DNA from: Betaproteobacteria bacterium Ga0077526
GTDB taxonomy: Bacteria > Pseudomonadota > Gammaproteobacteria > Burkholderiales > Ga0077523
Direction of reading: 5' to 3'
NCBI GenBank assembly: GCA_001464765.1
Contig: LNDV01000034.1
Coordinates: 372,001-436,000 of the forward strand
DNA length: 64,000 bases
Positions 29,187 through 37,578 of the stretch are shown here, piece by piece; the stretch's first letter is position 1, and the number at the start of each line of letters is the position of its first letter. The translations under genes and the position numbers were made by a program. Under the pieces are notes generated by a model. It saw only the letters and a program-made list of their open reading frames with translations. It did no database searches and had not been told where the DNA came from.

Positions 29187-29716
29187 AGGTCGCCATCCTG
29201 GACCGCGACGGCGTGATCAATCGCGACAGCGAGCAGTTCATCAAGAGCCCGGAGGAGTTCCACATGATTCCGGGCAGCGCGGAGGCGATCGCGCGGCTCA
29301 ATCACGCCGGCTATCACGTCGTGGTCGCAACGAACCAGTCCGGTGTCGGCCGGGGCCTCTTCGACATGGCCACGCTCAACGCCATCAACGAGAAGATGAT
29401 GCGCCTCGTGGGCCTTTCGGGCGGGCGCATCGACGCCGTGTTCTACTGTCCCTGCGCCGCCGATGCCAATTGCGAATGCCGCAAGCCCCAGGCGGGCATG
29501 TTCCGCGAGATCGCGGAGCGCTACGGCGTCGATCTCACCGGCGCGCCGAGCGTCGGCGACTCCCTGCGCGACCTGCAGGCCGGTGCGCAGGTGGGCGCTC
29601 AGCCAATCCTCGTTCTCACCGGCAAAGGCCAGAGCACGCGTGCGACCGGCGGGTTGCCCGAAGGTACGCGCATCTATGCCGACCTCGCCGAGGCGGCGCG
29701 CGCGCTGGTCGGCTGA
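29183..29716 (+). CDS. gmhB: D-glycero-beta-D-manno-heptose 1,7-bisphosphate 7-phosphatase
   Basis: A 177-residue HAD phosphatase. The nucleophile motif is ILDRDGVINRD near residues 5-15, the second motif TNQSGVGRGL, and the zinc loop CPCAADANCECRKPQ near 92-106 supplies the Cys ligands that mark GmhB. It removes the 7-phosphate in ADP-heptose synthesis for the lipopolysaccharide inner core. The start is GTG 29183 overlapping glyS. It is followed after two bases by plsC. The grouping of glyQS with envelope genes is common in beta-proteobacteria. Confidence 0.94.
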   Translation: MKVAILDRDGVINRDSEQFIKSPEEFHMIPGSAEAIARLNHAGYHVVVATNQSGVGRGLFDMATLNAINEKMMRLVGLSGGRIDAVFYCPCAADANCECRKPQAGMFREIAERYGVDLTGAPSVGDSLRDLQAGAQVGAQPILVLTGKGQSTRATGGLPEGTRIYADLAEAARALVG

Positions 29717-29718
29717 GG

Positions 29719-30444
29719 ATGCTGCCGATCGTTGTCGTCCGCTCCCTCGTCTTCTTCGTCCTTCAGAGCGCCCTGACGGTCATCTTCGCCATCATCGCGC
29801 TGCTCACCTTTCCCTTGAGCACTCACACCCGCTACCGGATCATCAGCCTCTGGTCGCGCATCGTCGTCCGCCTCGCGTGGTGGATCTGCGGCGTGCGCTA
29901 CCGCGTGCTCGGCGCGGAGCATCTGCCCGACGCTCCCAGCATCGTTCTCGCCAAGCACCAGTCTGCGTGGGAGACGCTCGCCCTGCAGGTCGTGCTGCCG
30001 CCGCAGGTGTGGGTCCTCAAGCGGGAACTGCTGCGCGTGCCATTCTTCGGCTGGGGACTCGCCATGATGAATCCCATCGCGATCGACCGCCGCGCGGGCA
30101 CGAAGGCGCTCAAGCAGATGCTGGTGCAGGGGCGGCAGCGACTCGCCGACCGCTTCTGGATCGTCATGTTTCCCGAAGGCACCCGTGTCGCGCCCGGCCA
30201 GCGGGGACAGTACTTCGTCGGCGGCGCGTGGCTCGCCACGCAGACGGGCGCGCCAGTCGTACCTGTTGCCCATAACGCCGGCACACTGTGGCCGAAGGGC
30301 GCATTCCTCAAGTGGCCAGGTACCATCACCATCACCATCGGCGCACCGCTGGATCCCAGCGGCCTGAAGGCCGAGGAACTGAACCGAAGGGTCGAGACAT
30401 GGATCGAGGCCGAGGTCGAGCGCCTGGGTTCGGCGCGGACCTGA
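29719..30444 (+). CDS. plsC: 1-acyl-sn-glycerol-3-phosphate acyltransferase
   Basis: A 241-residue membrane-bound acyltransferase with one or two N-terminal hydrophobic helices. The catalytic block is AKHQSAWETLAL near residues 75-86, where the usual HX4D appears as H-x4-E, and the substrate-binding block is MFPEGTRVAPGQ near 151-162. It acylates lysophosphatidate to phosphatidate in the inner membrane. The glutamate variant is conservative and I believe it occurs in related proteins. The gene starts two bases after gmhB and precedes the metalloprotease gene by eight bases. Confidence 0.9.
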   Translation: MLPIVVVRSLVFFVLQSALTVIFAIIALLTFPLSTHTRYRIISLWSRIVVRLAWWICGVRYRVLGAEHLPDAPSIVLAKHQSAWETLALQVVLPPQVWVLKRELLRVPFFGWGLAMMNPIAIDRRAGTKALKQMLVQGRQRLADRFWIVMFPEGTRVAPGQRGQYFVGGAWLATQTGAPVVPVAHNAGTLWPKGAFLKWPGTITITIGAPLDPSGLKAEELNRRVETWIEAEVERLGSART

Positions 30445-30452
30445 CCGAGGAT

Positions 30453-31190
30453 ATGTTCCCCGTCGGCGCGGTGGATGAGCCGCGCCGGATCCGGCTGCGC
30501 GATCGCGAGATTCCCTACGTGCTGAAGCGCTCGCGCCGTCGCGCGCGCATCGCCTTTCTCGTGGACGAAGGCGGCCTGTCGGTGCACGCGCCGTGGAACG
30601 CGCCCGAAACACATGTGGAGTACGCGATCCGCATGGCGGAGCAGTGGATACTCCGCAAGCTGGAGCAGTGGTCCGGCCGAACACCCACCCGGACGCTCCA
30701 GTGGCAGACCGGCGACATCGTCGAGTATCTGGGCAGCCCGGTGCCGATCGACGTTATCGAGGATCCGTTTCACAAGCGCGCGGAACTGCGGGACGACCGG
30801 AACCTGATGGTGCGCGTGCCCAGGGCGGATTCGCCCGGTCTGGTACGCGAGCTCGTGATCGGCTGGTACCGCCGGCATGCCACGAGACACTTCTCGGAGC
30901 GACTGAGCCATTTCGCCACGGCGCTCGGCGTGGCGACGCCGAAGCTGTACCTGACCAACGCGACCACCCGCTGGGGCAGCTGCAACGTGCAGGGGCATGT
31001 GCGGCTCAACTGGCGCCTCATGCAGGCGCCGCCTTCGCTCATCGACTATGTCGTCGCGCACGAGACCGCCCACCTCCTGCACCTGAACCACTCGGCGCGA
31101 TTCTGGAAAGCGGTGGGGCGGATCTACCCTGACTACGAGTCGGCCCGCACCACGCTCGCGTCGATGAGCCGCCATTACATGGCGTTGTGA
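30453..31190 (+). CDS. YgjP-like zinc metallopeptidase (DUF45)
   Basis: A 245-residue soluble protein. The C-terminal part has the zinc motif VVAHETAHLLHLNHSARFW near residues 202-220 (HExxH with a third His in the downstream LNHS) and the family signature TTRWGSCNVQGHVRLNWRL upstream of it. The N-terminal region is the beta-rich part typical of YgjP (DUF45/M48-like). The substrate is unknown. ATG 30453 sits just after the plsC stop; longer upstream frames overlap plsC and lack similarity. Confidence 0.88.
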   Translation: MFPVGAVDEPRRIRLRDREIPYVLKRSRRRARIAFLVDEGGLSVHAPWNAPETHVEYAIRMAEQWILRKLEQWSGRTPTRTLQWQTGDIVEYLGSPVPIDVIEDPFHKRAELRDDRNLMVRVPRADSPGLVRELVIGWYRRHATRHFSERLSHFATALGVATPKLYLTNATTRWGSCNVQGHVRLNWRLMQAPPSLIDYVVAHETAHLLHLNHSARFWKAVGRIYPDYESARTTLASMSRHYMAL

Positions 31191-31208
31191 GTCGGCTACA
31201 CTCGATCC

Positions 31209-31358
31209 ATGACTCCGCGCTGCCTTGCCTGCCTGCTCGCGACCGCCGTCCTCCTGGGCGCATGCGGTCTCAAGGGGCCTTTGTACCTGCCCGATCCGGC
31301 CAGCGAGGCGAAGACGCCTCCGCCGGCAAAGACCACCCCCGCCCCCGAGAAAAAGTGA
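31209..31358 (+). CDS. lptM: LPS translocon maturation lipoprotein LptM
   Basis: A 49-residue lipoprotein, short enough to be easily missed. The signal MTPRCLACLLATAVLLGAC ends in lipobox LGAC, followed by the family hallmark CGLKGPLYLPD and a Pro/Lys/Thr-rich tail. This is the YifL/LptM pattern; in E. coli LptM assists disulfide maturation of LptD in the LPS export machine. It is encoded directly before lysA, as in many gamma- and beta-proteobacteria, and its stop overlaps the lysA GTG start (GTGA). Confidence 0.88.
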   Translation: MTPRCLACLLATAVLLGACGLKGPLYLPDPASEAKTPPPAKTTPAPEKK

Positions 31359-32599
31359 ACGCATTTCCCCTCATCGACGGCGCCCTGCACGTCGAAGGCG
31401 TGCCGCTTGCCGAGATCGCACGCCGGTTCGGCACACCCTGCTACGTCTACTCGCGCGCAGCGCTCGAAGGCGCCTTCCGCGCGTTCCAGTCCGCCCTCGC
31501 CGGCCGCGACCATCTGATCTGCTACGCGATGAAGGCGAACTCCAACATCGCGATCCTCGATCTGTTCGCGCGGCTCGGCAGCGGCTTCGACATCGTGTCC
31601 GCGGGCGAACTGCGACGCGTGCTGGCGGCCGGCGGCGATCCGGGGCGTGTCGTGTTCTCCGGCGTCGGCAAGACGGAAGCGGATATCCGCGCGGGGCTGG
31701 AAGCGGGGATCCTCTGCTTCAACGTGGAATCGCGGAGCGAACTCCACCGGCTCTCGGCGATCGCCGCCGCGTCTGGCGCGACGGCCTGCGTCAGCCTGCG
31801 CGTGAACCCGGACGTGGACGCGGGAACCCATCCCTACATCTCCACCGGCCTCAAGGAAAACAAGTTCGGCGTGGCCTTCGAGGACGCGGTGCTGCTCTAC
31901 CGCGAGGCCGCGTCGCTGCCCGGATTGCGCGTCGTGGGCATCGATTGCCACATCGGCTCCCAGATCACCGAGGTCGCGCCCTTCGTGGATGCCCTGGACC
32001 GGATCCTCGGCCTGGTCGATCGTCTCGCAGCAGAAGGCATCCGCATCCATCACCTCGATGTGGGCGGCGGACTCGGCATCCGCTACGCCGACGAAACGCC
32101 GCCCGCCGTTTCCACCTACGTGGACGCCCTGCTCCGTCGTCTGGCGGGCAGGCAGCTCAAGCTGATGTTCGAACCGGGGCGCGCCCTGGTCGGCAATGCG
32201 GGGCTGCTGCTCACCCGGGTGGAGTACCTGAAGCCGGGCCCGGCCCGCAGCTTCGCGATAGTCGACGCTGCAATGAACGACCTCATGCGTCCGTCGCTCT
32301 ACGACGCCTATCACGACATCGTGCCGGTGCGCCCCCGGTCCGGCCCGCCCTCACGGTACGAAGTGGTGGGCCCCGTCTGCGAAAGCGGCGACTTCCTGGG
32401 CCACGACCGCAGCCTGACACTGGCCGAAGGCGACCTCCTTGCGGTGATGAGCGCCGGCGCCTACGGGATGAGCATGGCCTCCAACTACAACACCCGGCCC
32501 CGCGCCGCCGAAGTGCTGGTGGACGGCACCGCGGCACACGTCATCCGGGAGCGCGAAGCCGTGGACAGCCTGTACGCACTGGAGCGCCGACTTTCCTGA
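31355..32599 (+). CDS. lysA: Diaminopimelate decarboxylase
   Basis: A 414-residue PLP enzyme making L-lysine from meso-diaminopimelate. The PLP lysine is in YAMKANSNIAIL near residues 50-61; LDVGGGLGIRYADETPP near 229-245 is the phosphate loop; MFEPGRALVGNAGLLLTRV and PVCESGDFLGHDR carry the active-site Arg and Cys across the dimer. The start is GTG 31355 overlapping lptM; this gives the standard N-terminus NAFPLIDGALHVEGVPLAEI. A 120-base gap follows before the TrpB-like gene. Confidence 0.95.
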   Translation: MNAFPLIDGALHVEGVPLAEIARRFGTPCYVYSRAALEGAFRAFQSALAGRDHLICYAMKANSNIAILDLFARLGSGFDIVSAGELRRVLAAGGDPGRVVFSGVGKTEADIRAGLEAGILCFNVESRSELHRLSAIAAASGATACVSLRVNPDVDAGTHPYISTGLKENKFGVAFEDAVLLYREAASLPGLRVVGIDCHIGSQITEVAPFVDALDRILGLVDRLAAEGIRIHHLDVGGGLGIRYADETPPAVSTYVDALLRRLAGRQLKLMFEPGRALVGNAGLLLTRVEYLKPGPARSFAIVDAAMNDLMRPSLYDAYHDIVPVRPRSGPPSRYEVVGPVCESGDFLGHDRSLTLAEGDLLAVMSAGAYGMSMASNYNTRPRAAEVLVDGTAAHVIREREAVDSLYALERRLS

Positions 32600-32658
32600 G
32601 GGACAGCCCGATCACCAGTTTCGGCGAGGGTCGTCTGGTCCGCCGCCCCGGCTGCGGG

Positions 32659-32664
32659 TATATT
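32659..32664 (+). promoter_or_regulatory. Possible -10 box before trpB2
   Basis: TATATT lies 56 bases before the trpB2 ATG in an otherwise GC-rich gap. No convincing -35 box is visible at 16-18 bases upstream, so this is only a weak candidate. Confidence 0.25.
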
Positions 32665-32719
32665 CAGGCGTCAGTCTGCGGCGGCCGCAGATGATCAAGC
32701 CGGAACGACGGAGGGGGAA

Positions 32720-34090
32720 ATGAGCGACCAAGTGAAGTACGTCCTCGACGAAGAGAGGATTCCCAGGACCTGGTACAACCTGATGGCGGATCTCCCGACA
32801 CCGCCTCCCCCGGTTCTGCATCCCGGCACGCTCAAGCCGGTCGGGCCCGACGATCTGGCGCCGCTGTTCCCGATGTCGCTGATCATGCAGGAGGTCTCCA
32901 CCGAGCGGGACATCGAGATTCCAGGCCCCGTCCGCGACGTGTATCGCCAATGGCGGCCGTCGCCCCTGTACCGGGCGCGCCGTCTCGAGAAGGCGCTTCA
33001 GACGCCCGCACGCATCTATTACAAGTACGAAGGCGTGAGTCCTGCTGGCAGCCACAAGCCGAACACCGCCGTGCCGCAGGCCTTCTACAACAAGGAGGCC
33101 GGCATCCGGAAGATCTCCACCGAGACCGGCGCCGGGCAGTGGGGTTCGTCGCTGGCCTTCGCCGGTGCGCTGTTCGGCATCGAAGTGCAGGTGTTCATGG
33201 TGCGGGTGTCCTTCAACCAGAAGCCCTATCGCCGCGCCCTCATGGAGAGCTACGGCGCCCGATGCGTGGCGAGCCCGTCGATGGAAACCAACTTCGGCCG
33301 CGCCCTGCTCGCGAAGTCGCCCGACAACAATGGCAGCCTGGGAATCGCGATCTCCGAAGCGGTCGAGGTCGCGGCAACCAACGCCGACACCAACTACGCG
33401 CTGGGCTCGGTGCTGAACCACGTGCTGCTGCACCAGACCGTCGTCGGTCAGGAAGCGATCGCCCAGATGGAACTCGCCGGCGACTACCCGGACATCGTCG
33501 TCGGCTGCACTGGCGGCGGGTCGAACTTCGCCGGCATCGCCTTCCCGTTCATCGGCGCCCAGCTTCGCGGCGGCCGCAAGGTCCGCGTGATCGCCATCGA
33601 ACCGGCGGCATGCCCGAGCCTCACGCGCGGGCGCTATGCCTACGACTTCGGCGACACCGGCCACATGACGCCCCTCGCGAAGATGCACACCCTCGGGTCG
33701 GCATTCATGCCGCCCGGTTTCCACGCCGGCGGCCTGCGTTATCACGGCATGGCTCCGCTCGTGTCGCACGTGAAGGAACTCGGCCTGATCGAAGCGAAGG
33801 CCTATCACCAGACCGCCTGCTTCGATGCCGGTGTGCTGTTCGCACGGAACGAAGGCATCCTTCCCGCGCCCGAAGCCAATCACGCCGTGAAAGGCGCCAT
33901 CGACGAAGCCATGCGCTGCAAGGAAGAAGGCGTGTCGAGATCGATCCTGTTCAACCTTTGCGGCCACGGCCATTTCGACATGCAGGCCTACATGGACTAC
34001 TTCGCCGGCAAGCTCGTGGACCAGAACTACGACGAGAGCGAACTCGCGATGGCGCTGGCCGGCCTGCCCTCGGTTCCGGAGCCTGCCTGA
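32720..34090 (+). CDS. TrpB2-type tryptophan synthase beta chain-like protein
   Basis: A 456-residue fold type II PLP protein. The lysine is in EGVSPAGSHKPNTAVPQAF near residues 103-121 (HK), STETGAGQWGSSLAFAGAL follows, and GCTGGGSNFAGIAFPF near 257-272 is the phosphate loop. The long N-terminus and LxRARRLEKAL are typical of TrpB2, which acts without TrpA and may use serine, phosphoserine or free indole. No trpA is nearby, so a role in indole salvage rather than the main pathway is likely. A GGAGGGGGAA ribosome site precedes ATG 32720. Confidence 0.88.
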   Translation: MSDQVKYVLDEERIPRTWYNLMADLPTPPPPVLHPGTLKPVGPDDLAPLFPMSLIMQEVSTERDIEIPGPVRDVYRQWRPSPLYRARRLEKALQTPARIYYKYEGVSPAGSHKPNTAVPQAFYNKEAGIRKISTETGAGQWGSSLAFAGALFGIEVQVFMVRVSFNQKPYRRALMESYGARCVASPSMETNFGRALLAKSPDNNGSLGIAISEAVEVAATNADTNYALGSVLNHVLLHQTVVGQEAIAQMELAGDYPDIVVGCTGGGSNFAGIAFPFIGAQLRGGRKVRVIAIEPAACPSLTRGRYAYDFGDTGHMTPLAKMHTLGSAFMPPGFHAGGLRYHGMAPLVSHVKELGLIEAKAYHQTACFDAGVLFARNEGILPAPEANHAVKGAIDEAMRCKEEGVSRSILFNLCGHGHFDMQAYMDYFAGKLVDQNYDESELAMALAGLPSVPEPA

Positions 34091-34091
34091 C

Positions 34092-34514
34092 ATGATCCTC
34101 GATCTGTTGCGCCAGCTCGACTACCTCGCCATTCTCATCGCGGCCGTGGCCGGTGTGATCGTGGGCGCAATCTGGTACATGCCGAACGTCATGGGCAACG
34201 CGTGGATGGCTGCCCTGGGACGGCGCCAGTGGAATCTCGGCGATCCTCGCAAGGCCATCGTGGTCCGCAGCGCCGCCACCGCCCTCACCGCCTTCGCGCT
34301 GGCAGTCCTGCTGACCGGGGGTGGCGTGACGACGCTGGCCGGCAGCCTTCGCCTCGGCGCAGTCGTGTGCCTCGGGGTGGTGGTGCCGACCATCGTCTCC
34401 GACTATCGACTGGCGGGCTGGTCCAAGAGCCTCATCATGATCACCGCCGCCCATCGCATTCTTCATATCATGGTGATGTGCGCCGTGCTGGGGAGCGTCC
34501 GCCTCCTCGGTTAG
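34092..34514 (+). CDS. DUF1761 membrane protein
   Basis: A 140-residue protein with four predicted membrane helices (about residues 10-30, 58-78, 84-104 and 118-138). The motif VGAIWYMPNVMGNAWMAALG near residues 24-43 is the DUF1761 hallmark. It starts one base after the trpB2 stop, so it is probably cotranslated. Function unknown; the pairing with TrpB2 might hint at transport of an aromatic compound but that is speculative. Confidence 0.8.
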   Translation: MILDLLRQLDYLAILIAAVAGVIVGAIWYMPNVMGNAWMAALGRRQWNLGDPRKAIVVRSAATALTAFALAVLLTGGGVTTLAGSLRLGAVVCLGVVVPTIVSDYRLAGWSKSLIMITAAHRILHIMVMCAVLGSVRLLG

Positions 34515-34676
34515 TCGGGCGCAGCCCCGGGGTCGCCTGCCCCGCAGTCGGGTGGTACGTCTTGTGCACGCCGGGGTAGCCGGATAGTCCCCGGCACCAG
34601 GGGGCGCATGGCGGGTCCGGCGCGCTACCGCTCAGGCCGCCGGAACTCCGCCGGACGGACGACCCGACACCACCCG

Positions 34677-36254
34677 ATGCTCTTCAATTCCTACAGCTTC
34701 ATCCTGCTGTACCTGCCGATCACTTTCGCGATCTTCTTCGCGGTGGGTGCACGCCGGCCGCTGTACGCCGCCGCGTGGCTTGCAGCCGCGTCGCTGTTCT
34801 TCTACGGGTGGTGGAACCCGGTCTACGTGTTCCTGCTGCTGGCGTCCATCGCCTTCAACTACACGATTGGCCGGATCCTCGCGCAGGGACATGGCGCTCC
34901 GGACGGCAAGGCCTCCAAGGCGGTGCTGACCTTCGGGATCGCCGCCGACCTCCTGCTGCTGGGCTACTACAAGTACGCCAACTTCTTCCTGGACGCCGCG
35001 GCGTCCCTCTCGGGCACCGATGCCGGCCTGTCCCTCGGGGACATCGTGCTGCCGCTGGGCATCTCGTTCTTCACCTTCACGCAGATCGCCTTCCTCGTGG
35101 ACACCTACCAGGGCAAGGTGAAGGAAACGAACTTCGTGCACTACGTGCTGTTCGTCACGTACTTCCCGCACCTGATCGCTGGACCGGTGCTGCATCACAA
35201 GGAAATGATGCCGCAGTTCGCCGACACGGCGAACTACCGCCCGAACTTCGAGCGGATCTCGGTCGGGCTCACGTTCTTCGCGATCGGCCTGTTCAAGAAG
35301 GCCGTGCTGGCAGACGGCATCGCCCCGTATGCCAATGTCTCGTTCAAGGCCATCGCCGACGGGCAGACTCTGACGTTCCTCGAAGCCTGGGGCGGCTCCC
35401 TGGCCTACTCCTTCCAGCTGTACTTCGACTTCTCCGGCTATTCCGACATGGCCATCGGCCTGTCCTGGCTGTTCGGCGTGCGGCTGCCGCTCAATTTCGA
35501 TTCACCCTACAAGGCGGTGAACATCATCGAGTTCTGGCGGCGCTGGCACATGACGCTGTCGCGCTTCCTGCGTGACTACCTGTACATCGCCCTCGGCGGC
35601 AATCGCAAGGGCCCGGTCCGGCGCTACGCGAACCTTCTCATCACGATGCTGCTGGGCGGCCTGTGGCACGGCGCGGGCTGGACTTTCGTGTTCTGGGGCG
35701 CCCTGCACGGGCTCTACCTCGTCATCAACCACTGGTGGCATGCGCTGCGGTCGAAACTCGGTTTCCCGTCGGGAGAGGGATCGTTCCTGGGTCGGCTGAC
35801 GGCCAGAGCCATCACGTTCGTGGCCGTGGTCGTCGCGTGGGTGTTCTTCCGCGCCGAAGACCTCGGGGATGCGTTCACCATGCTCTACGGCATGGCCGGG
35901 CTCTCCGGCATCTCGCTGCCGACCGGCCTCGCCGGTCACTTCGGCCCGCTCGTGGGCGTTCTCGCGAGATTCGGCATCGGCTTCGATCTCGGAGGCGGGA
36001 CGAACTTCGTGCTGACCTACCTCTGGGTGATCGGGCTCGCCTTCGTGGCGTTCCTCCTGCCCAACTCTCAGGAACTGCTCGCGCGTCACGATCCGTCGCT
36101 CGCGTCGCACGCGACGTCAGCGCCGGGCGCGCCCGCGAGAAATCTTCTCGGCTGGACACCGAGCCGGACCTGGGCGCTGGCAATGGGTGTGATGCTCGCC
36201 GTCGGACTGCTCACGCTCGCGCGTGTCACCGAGTTCCTGTACTTCCAGTTCTGA
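34677..36254 (+). CDS. MBOAT O-acyltransferase (AlgI-like)
   Basis: A 525-residue polytopic acyltransferase. It begins MLFNSYSFILLYLPITF and contains FYKYAN-like LGYYKYANFFLD, FDFSGYSDMAIGLSWLFG, NIIEFWRRWHMTLSRFLRDY near residues 281-300, and the catalytic histidine in LGGLWHGAGWTFVFWGALHG near 324-343. AlgI relatives pass acyl groups across the inner membrane to periplasmic polysaccharides such as alginate. Its downstream neighbour is an AlgX/SGNH-like protein, the usual partner. ATG 34677 matches the family start. Donor and polymer are not known; acetyl is the default expectation. Confidence 0.92.
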   Translation: MLFNSYSFILLYLPITFAIFFAVGARRPLYAAAWLAAASLFFYGWWNPVYVFLLLASIAFNYTIGRILAQGHGAPDGKASKAVLTFGIAADLLLLGYYKYANFFLDAAASLSGTDAGLSLGDIVLPLGISFFTFTQIAFLVDTYQGKVKETNFVHYVLFVTYFPHLIAGPVLHHKEMMPQFADTANYRPNFERISVGLTFFAIGLFKKAVLADGIAPYANVSFKAIADGQTLTFLEAWGGSLAYSFQLYFDFSGYSDMAIGLSWLFGVRLPLNFDSPYKAVNIIEFWRRWHMTLSRFLRDYLYIALGGNRKGPVRRYANLLITMLLGGLWHGAGWTFVFWGALHGLYLVINHWWHALRSKLGFPSGEGSFLGRLTARAITFVAVVVAWVFFRAEDLGDAFTMLYGMAGLSGISLPTGLAGHFGPLVGVLARFGIGFDLGGGTNFVLTYLWVIGLAFVAFLLPNSQELLARHDPSLASHATSAPGAPARNLLGWTPSRTWALAMGVMLAVGLLTLARVTEFLYFQF

Positions 36255-36267
36255 GCCGACGACGACC

Positions 36268-37548
36268 ATGCCTCGCACCTATCTTCGCGTGATGCTGCTC
36301 TCGTGCATCGTCACGCTGCTGCTGAGCGCGCTCGTGAACTACGCCGTCGATCCTTACGGCCTCTATCGCTCCGTGGAGCTAGCGGGCGTCAACACTCTGA
36401 AGCCGAAGTCCGGACCGAACGGCCAGCTGGTCAAGCCGTATCGGGTGCTGGAGGCCCGGCCGCGCACTCTGGTGCTGGGCAACTCGCGAGCAGAAGCCGG
36501 CCTCGACCCGGAAAGCCCGGCGTGGCCCGAAGACATGCGCCCCGTGTACAACCTGTCGCTGCCCGCCAGCGGGATCGATGCGGCGCTCGGCAACCTGCGG
36601 CACGTGCTCGCGAGCCAGCCGCCGAAGAACGTGGTGCTCGGCATCGACTTCTTCGACTTCGTAACCGACGCCCGGCGTGCCGGCAGCGCGCAGGCCGGGG
36701 AACCCGGTGACCTCGAGCGCCGTCTCCTCGTGGACCGGAACGGTCAGCCGAACCCGAGCCGCCAGTGGCAAGTGATCGAGGATCACGCGACGGTTCTCTT
36801 TTCGCTGAACACGCTGATCGATACCGTGCAGACCGTCGCCATGCAGCGCATGGCCAACGTGGCGGATCTCACGGCAGGCGGGTTCTACCCGATGTTCGAG
36901 TACCGTCGCTTCATCCAGGCCGACGGTCAGAACACGATGTTCCGTCAGGTGGAGACGACGTACCTCACGAGCTACCTGAGGCTCCAGCCGACGCTGTATC
37001 CGACGGCAGGAAACACGTCTCCGGAACTCGCCCAACTCGCGGCGATCATCGCGGCATGCCGGGCGGCGAATGTCCGGCTGATCGTGTTCGTGCACCCGTA
37101 CCACGCTCACATTCTCGAGAGCTATCGGGCAGCGGGTCTGTGGGATCTGTTCGAGGAATGGAAACGTGCGGTGGTCCGCGTGGTCGATGAGGACCGGCGT
37201 GCGCATCCGGATCAGCCGGCCATCGCGCTTTGGGATTTCAGCGGGTTCAACGCGATCACCATCGAGGACGTGCCGAAAGCCGGCGACCGCAAGACCCAGA
37301 TGCAGTGGTACTGGGAGGCCGGTCACTACAACGCGGCAGTCGGTGACAAAGTACTTGCGAAGATTCTCGCGGAAGGCGATCCGGCGGATTCCGCCTTCGG
37401 CGTGCGCCTCACGCCGGACAACGTCGAAGCGCAGATCGAACGCATCCGCACCGAGCGTGAGCGTTATGCGGCGGCCCACGCGCAGGACATCGAAGGCATC
37501 CGGACGCTGGCGGAGTCGATCCGCAACCGAACGAAGCCGAGCCGCTGA
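36268..37548 (+). CDS. AlgX/SGNH-like exported protein, MBOAT partner
   Basis: A 426-residue protein anchored or secreted by an N-terminal hydrophobic segment (VMLLSCIVTLLLSALVNYAV near residues 8-27). TLVLGNSRAEAGLDPE near residues 67-82 is the SGNH block I variant (GNSR), and LIVFVHPYHAHILESYR near 271-287 carries later conserved residues. Proteins of this type are paired with AlgI-like MBOAT enzymes and complete acyl transfer in the periplasm. It begins 13 bases after the MBOAT stop and converges with the MaoC-SDR gene. Catalytic serine and histidine assignments are inferred. Confidence 0.8.
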   Translation: MPRTYLRVMLLSCIVTLLLSALVNYAVDPYGLYRSVELAGVNTLKPKSGPNGQLVKPYRVLEARPRTLVLGNSRAEAGLDPESPAWPEDMRPVYNLSLPASGIDAALGNLRHVLASQPPKNVVLGIDFFDFVTDARRAGSAQAGEPGDLERRLLVDRNGQPNPSRQWQVIEDHATVLFSLNTLIDTVQTVAMQRMANVADLTAGGFYPMFEYRRFIQADGQNTMFRQVETTYLTSYLRLQPTLYPTAGNTSPELAQLAAIIAACRAANVRLIVFVHPYHAHILESYRAAGLWDLFEEWKRAVVRVVDEDRRAHPDQPAIALWDFSGFNAITIEDVPKAGDRKTQMQWYWEAGHYNAAVGDKVLAKILAEGDPADSAFGVRLTPDNVEAQIERIRTERERYAAAHAQDIEGIRTLAESIRNRTKPSR

Positions 37549-37578
37549 AACGCGGGTGACGGAGCGCCGACTGGCCGC

